Origin: an uncultured Eubacterium sp.
GTDB lineage: Bacteria > Bacillota > Clostridia > Lachnospirales > Lachnospiraceae
Length of the DNA: 45,319 nucleotides
Direction: 5' to 3'
Assembly: GCA_945920185.1 (NCBI GenBank)
Contig: CAMEJP010000001.1
Coordinates: 1-45,319 of the forward strand
Shown here: piece by piece, positions 44,366 to 45,319 of the stretch
How positions within the stretch are numbered: the first letter of the stretch is position 1
How the letters are laid out: each line of letters starts with the position of its first letter
The notes under the pieces: generated by a model
Databases searched by the model: none
What the model was told of the DNA's origin: nothing
The model's input: only the letters and a program-made list of their open reading frames with translations
Position numbers and translations under genes: made by a program

Positions 44366-44950
44366 TCAGTTTATAGTAGCATTTTCATAATACAATTTAA
44401 AACTTCTTGTCTTATCGGGAGACCATTTTGAAAGGTGTACGGTAAATGTTCCATATGAGGATTCACCGTACTTAAGCTGTGCGTCAAGGCTGCCGCCTCC
44501 CTCAAGTGCCATGGTGGTTTTAACTTCCGTTACCTTTCCCGAACGCTTATCAAAATATACGCACAGACTTTTTGTTTTTGTTACCGTAGTCTTTGAACCT
44601 TTATCATCAGCAAATTCAAGCACGACATTCTTACCTATCAACTCACTATACTTTGAAATGTAAGGTGAAGATTCATCATCTTTATATTCAATCACAGCTA
44701 CAAGATTATCCGACGAATCGACATAAAACCTTATCCTAGTTCTCGCCTTATCATGAGATGTAACAAAACCTTTGGCTCTCATAAGTTCTGTCTGCAAATC
44801 CTTCTTGGCACCGTTAAGACTTGCTTTTCTGGATAAATACACACTTCCAAAAGACATAGTGGTAACAATGGCCATAATTGCAATTACTACAAGCAATTCC
44901 ATTAATGAAAAACCTTTATTTGATTTTCTTTTACTGTTTTTAATAGCCAT
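44366..44950 (-). CDS. Type IV pilin-like protein (GspH/FimT-type minor pseudopilin)
   Basis: The 194-residue protein has the prepilin signal SNKGFSLMELLVVIAIMAIV, cleaved between Gly and Phe, with Glu at +5, and a body like GspH/FimT (SLNGAKKDLQTELMRAKGFVTSHDKARTRIRFYV). FimT proteins can bind DNA in transformable species, but no such surface motif can be claimed here. Its ATG overlaps the stop of the upstream partial gene by one base. Confidence 0.92.
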   Translation of the reverse strand: MAIKNSKRKSNKGFSLMELLVVIAIMAIVTTMSFGSVYLSRKASLNGAKKDLQTELMRAKGFVTSHDKARTRIRFYVDSSDNLVAVIEYKDDESSPYISKYSELIGKNVVLEFADDKGSKTTVTKTKSLCVYFDKRSGKVTEVKTTMALEGGGSLDAQLKYGESSYGTFTVHLSKWSPDKTRSFKLYYENATIN

Positions 44951-45319
44951 TATTCTCCCTCCGTCTTTCTCCAGTTTGAATATGTTACCAAATCAGTATA
45001 CTTTAATTTGCTTATTTTATTATTGTTTTCGTTGTCTTCATCCTCGTATCCGCCAAAGCCGAATTCTCCCTGACAAGGAATGAAATACTGAACAAGCTTT
45101 CCACCGTTTGATTTTTCGATATAATCAACCGTATCAGCATATCCGTCAATATCTTTTGTCAATGCACATTTTTTTGTAACATTTATGACACTGTCTGAAA
45201 TGATAATTCCTGCGAAATCAGAAGATACAGTAACGGTTCCCGTAGCTACAACCACACCGTACTTAGCAGTTTCGGGCACCGATACATTGCCGTCGCCTAC
45301 CCAGACGTATTCTCCGTCT
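44950..45319 (-). CDS. C-terminal part of a protein of the pilin operon (truncated by the window edge)
   Basis: The last 122 residues are visible; the frame stays open to the right edge, so the start is outside. The segment AKYGVVVATGTVTVSS followed by DFAGIIISDSVINV is repetitive and beta-strand-like, resembling the C-terminal domain of PilX-like or polymer-forming surface proteins, followed by an acidic, Asn-rich tail (EDEDNENNNK). Family not certain. The stop codon overlaps the ATG of the next gene (TAATG), showing a tightly packed operon. Confidence 0.75.
   Translation of the reverse strand, partial: DGEYVWVGDGNVSVPETAKYGVVVATGTVTVSSDFAGIIISDSVINVTKKCALTKDIDGYADTVDYIEKSNGGKLVQYFIPCQGEFGFGGYEDEDNENNNKISKLKYTDLVTYSNWRKTEGE

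Overview
The window is ordinary chromosomal DNA of a low-GC, Gram-positive anaerobe of class Clostridia, most likely family Lachnospiraceae (relatives of Roseburia, Agathobacter, Lachnospira or Coprococcus). The reasons are strong GGAGG-type ribosome binding sites, sigma-A style promoters, a spoIIGA-sigE-sigG sporulation locus, CodY, YlmC, YqeG, small families typical of that group (DUF6472, DUF5688), a divergent LigA of the kind seen in the family, and a type IV pilin-like operon with a DUF5057 protein. The family assignment is inferred from gene content; no database was searched.

Layout. 1-271: a leftward promoter and leader that look like the start of an rRNA operon lying outside the window. 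272-4027 (-): a two-component system, a lipoprotein and an unknown membrane protein. 4100-7477 (-): secG, rnr, smpB and ssrA (tmRNA), the protein-export and ribosome-rescue block. 7546-12599 (-): glycolytic operon gap-pgk-tpiA-(DUF6472)-gpmI. 12889-13701 (+): a PHP-family histidinol phosphatase. 13745-16400 (-): O-acetylhomoserine sulfhydrylase, then a secreted CAP-domain protein behind a c-di-GMP-I riboswitch. 16425-19649 (-): HD hydrolase, mnmA and cysteine desulfurase. 19716-25006: a SpoVB-like flippase (+) overlapping metA (-) tail to tail, then ligA and an RluF-like pseudouridine synthase (-). 25141-25214 (+): tRNA-Arg(CCG). 25218-29861 (-): DUF5688, efp, aroE-aroK, yqeG, nrdR and ylmC, followed by a VanZ-like gene at 29877-30338. 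30394-33247: the sporulation sigma locus, with sigG (+) convergent on spoIIGA-sigE (-). 33310-38784 (-): comM-dprA-topA-codY. 38933-39511 (+): a nitroreductase. 39599 to the right edge (-): two pseudopilins, a truncated upstream partner and a 1381-residue DUF5057 surface protein.

How the genes fit together. The gap operon covers the lower half of glycolysis except enolase and pyruvate kinase. MetA carries Glu111, the acetyl-CoA-type residue, so its expected product O-acetylhomoserine is the substrate of the MetY homologue 7 kb away. Cysteine desulfurase supplies sulfur to MnmA for tRNA 2-thiolation. SmpB and tmRNA form the trans-translation system with RNase R beside them. SpoIIGA processes pro-SigmaE, and its promoter carries Spo0A boxes and the stretched spacer known from Bacillus spoIIG. 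Apart from 4028-4518, which is filled by tmRNA, no stretch longer than 300 bases lacks a gene.

No defence island, prophage, CRISPR array or insertion sequence is visible. The most unusual signals are the sigG leader (an exact 17-bp duplication of the ribosome binding site, a 44-codon upstream ORF ending 2 nt before the sigG ATG, and a hairpin loop complementary to the sequence beside the second ribosome binding site), the inverted orientation of sigG, the c-di-GMP riboswitch on a CAP-domain protein, the possible AUA start of spoIIGA, and the DUF5057/pseudopilin operon. Many start codons were moved downstream of the longest ORF because the Shine-Dalgarno sequence lies inside the longer version; these are noted per gene.
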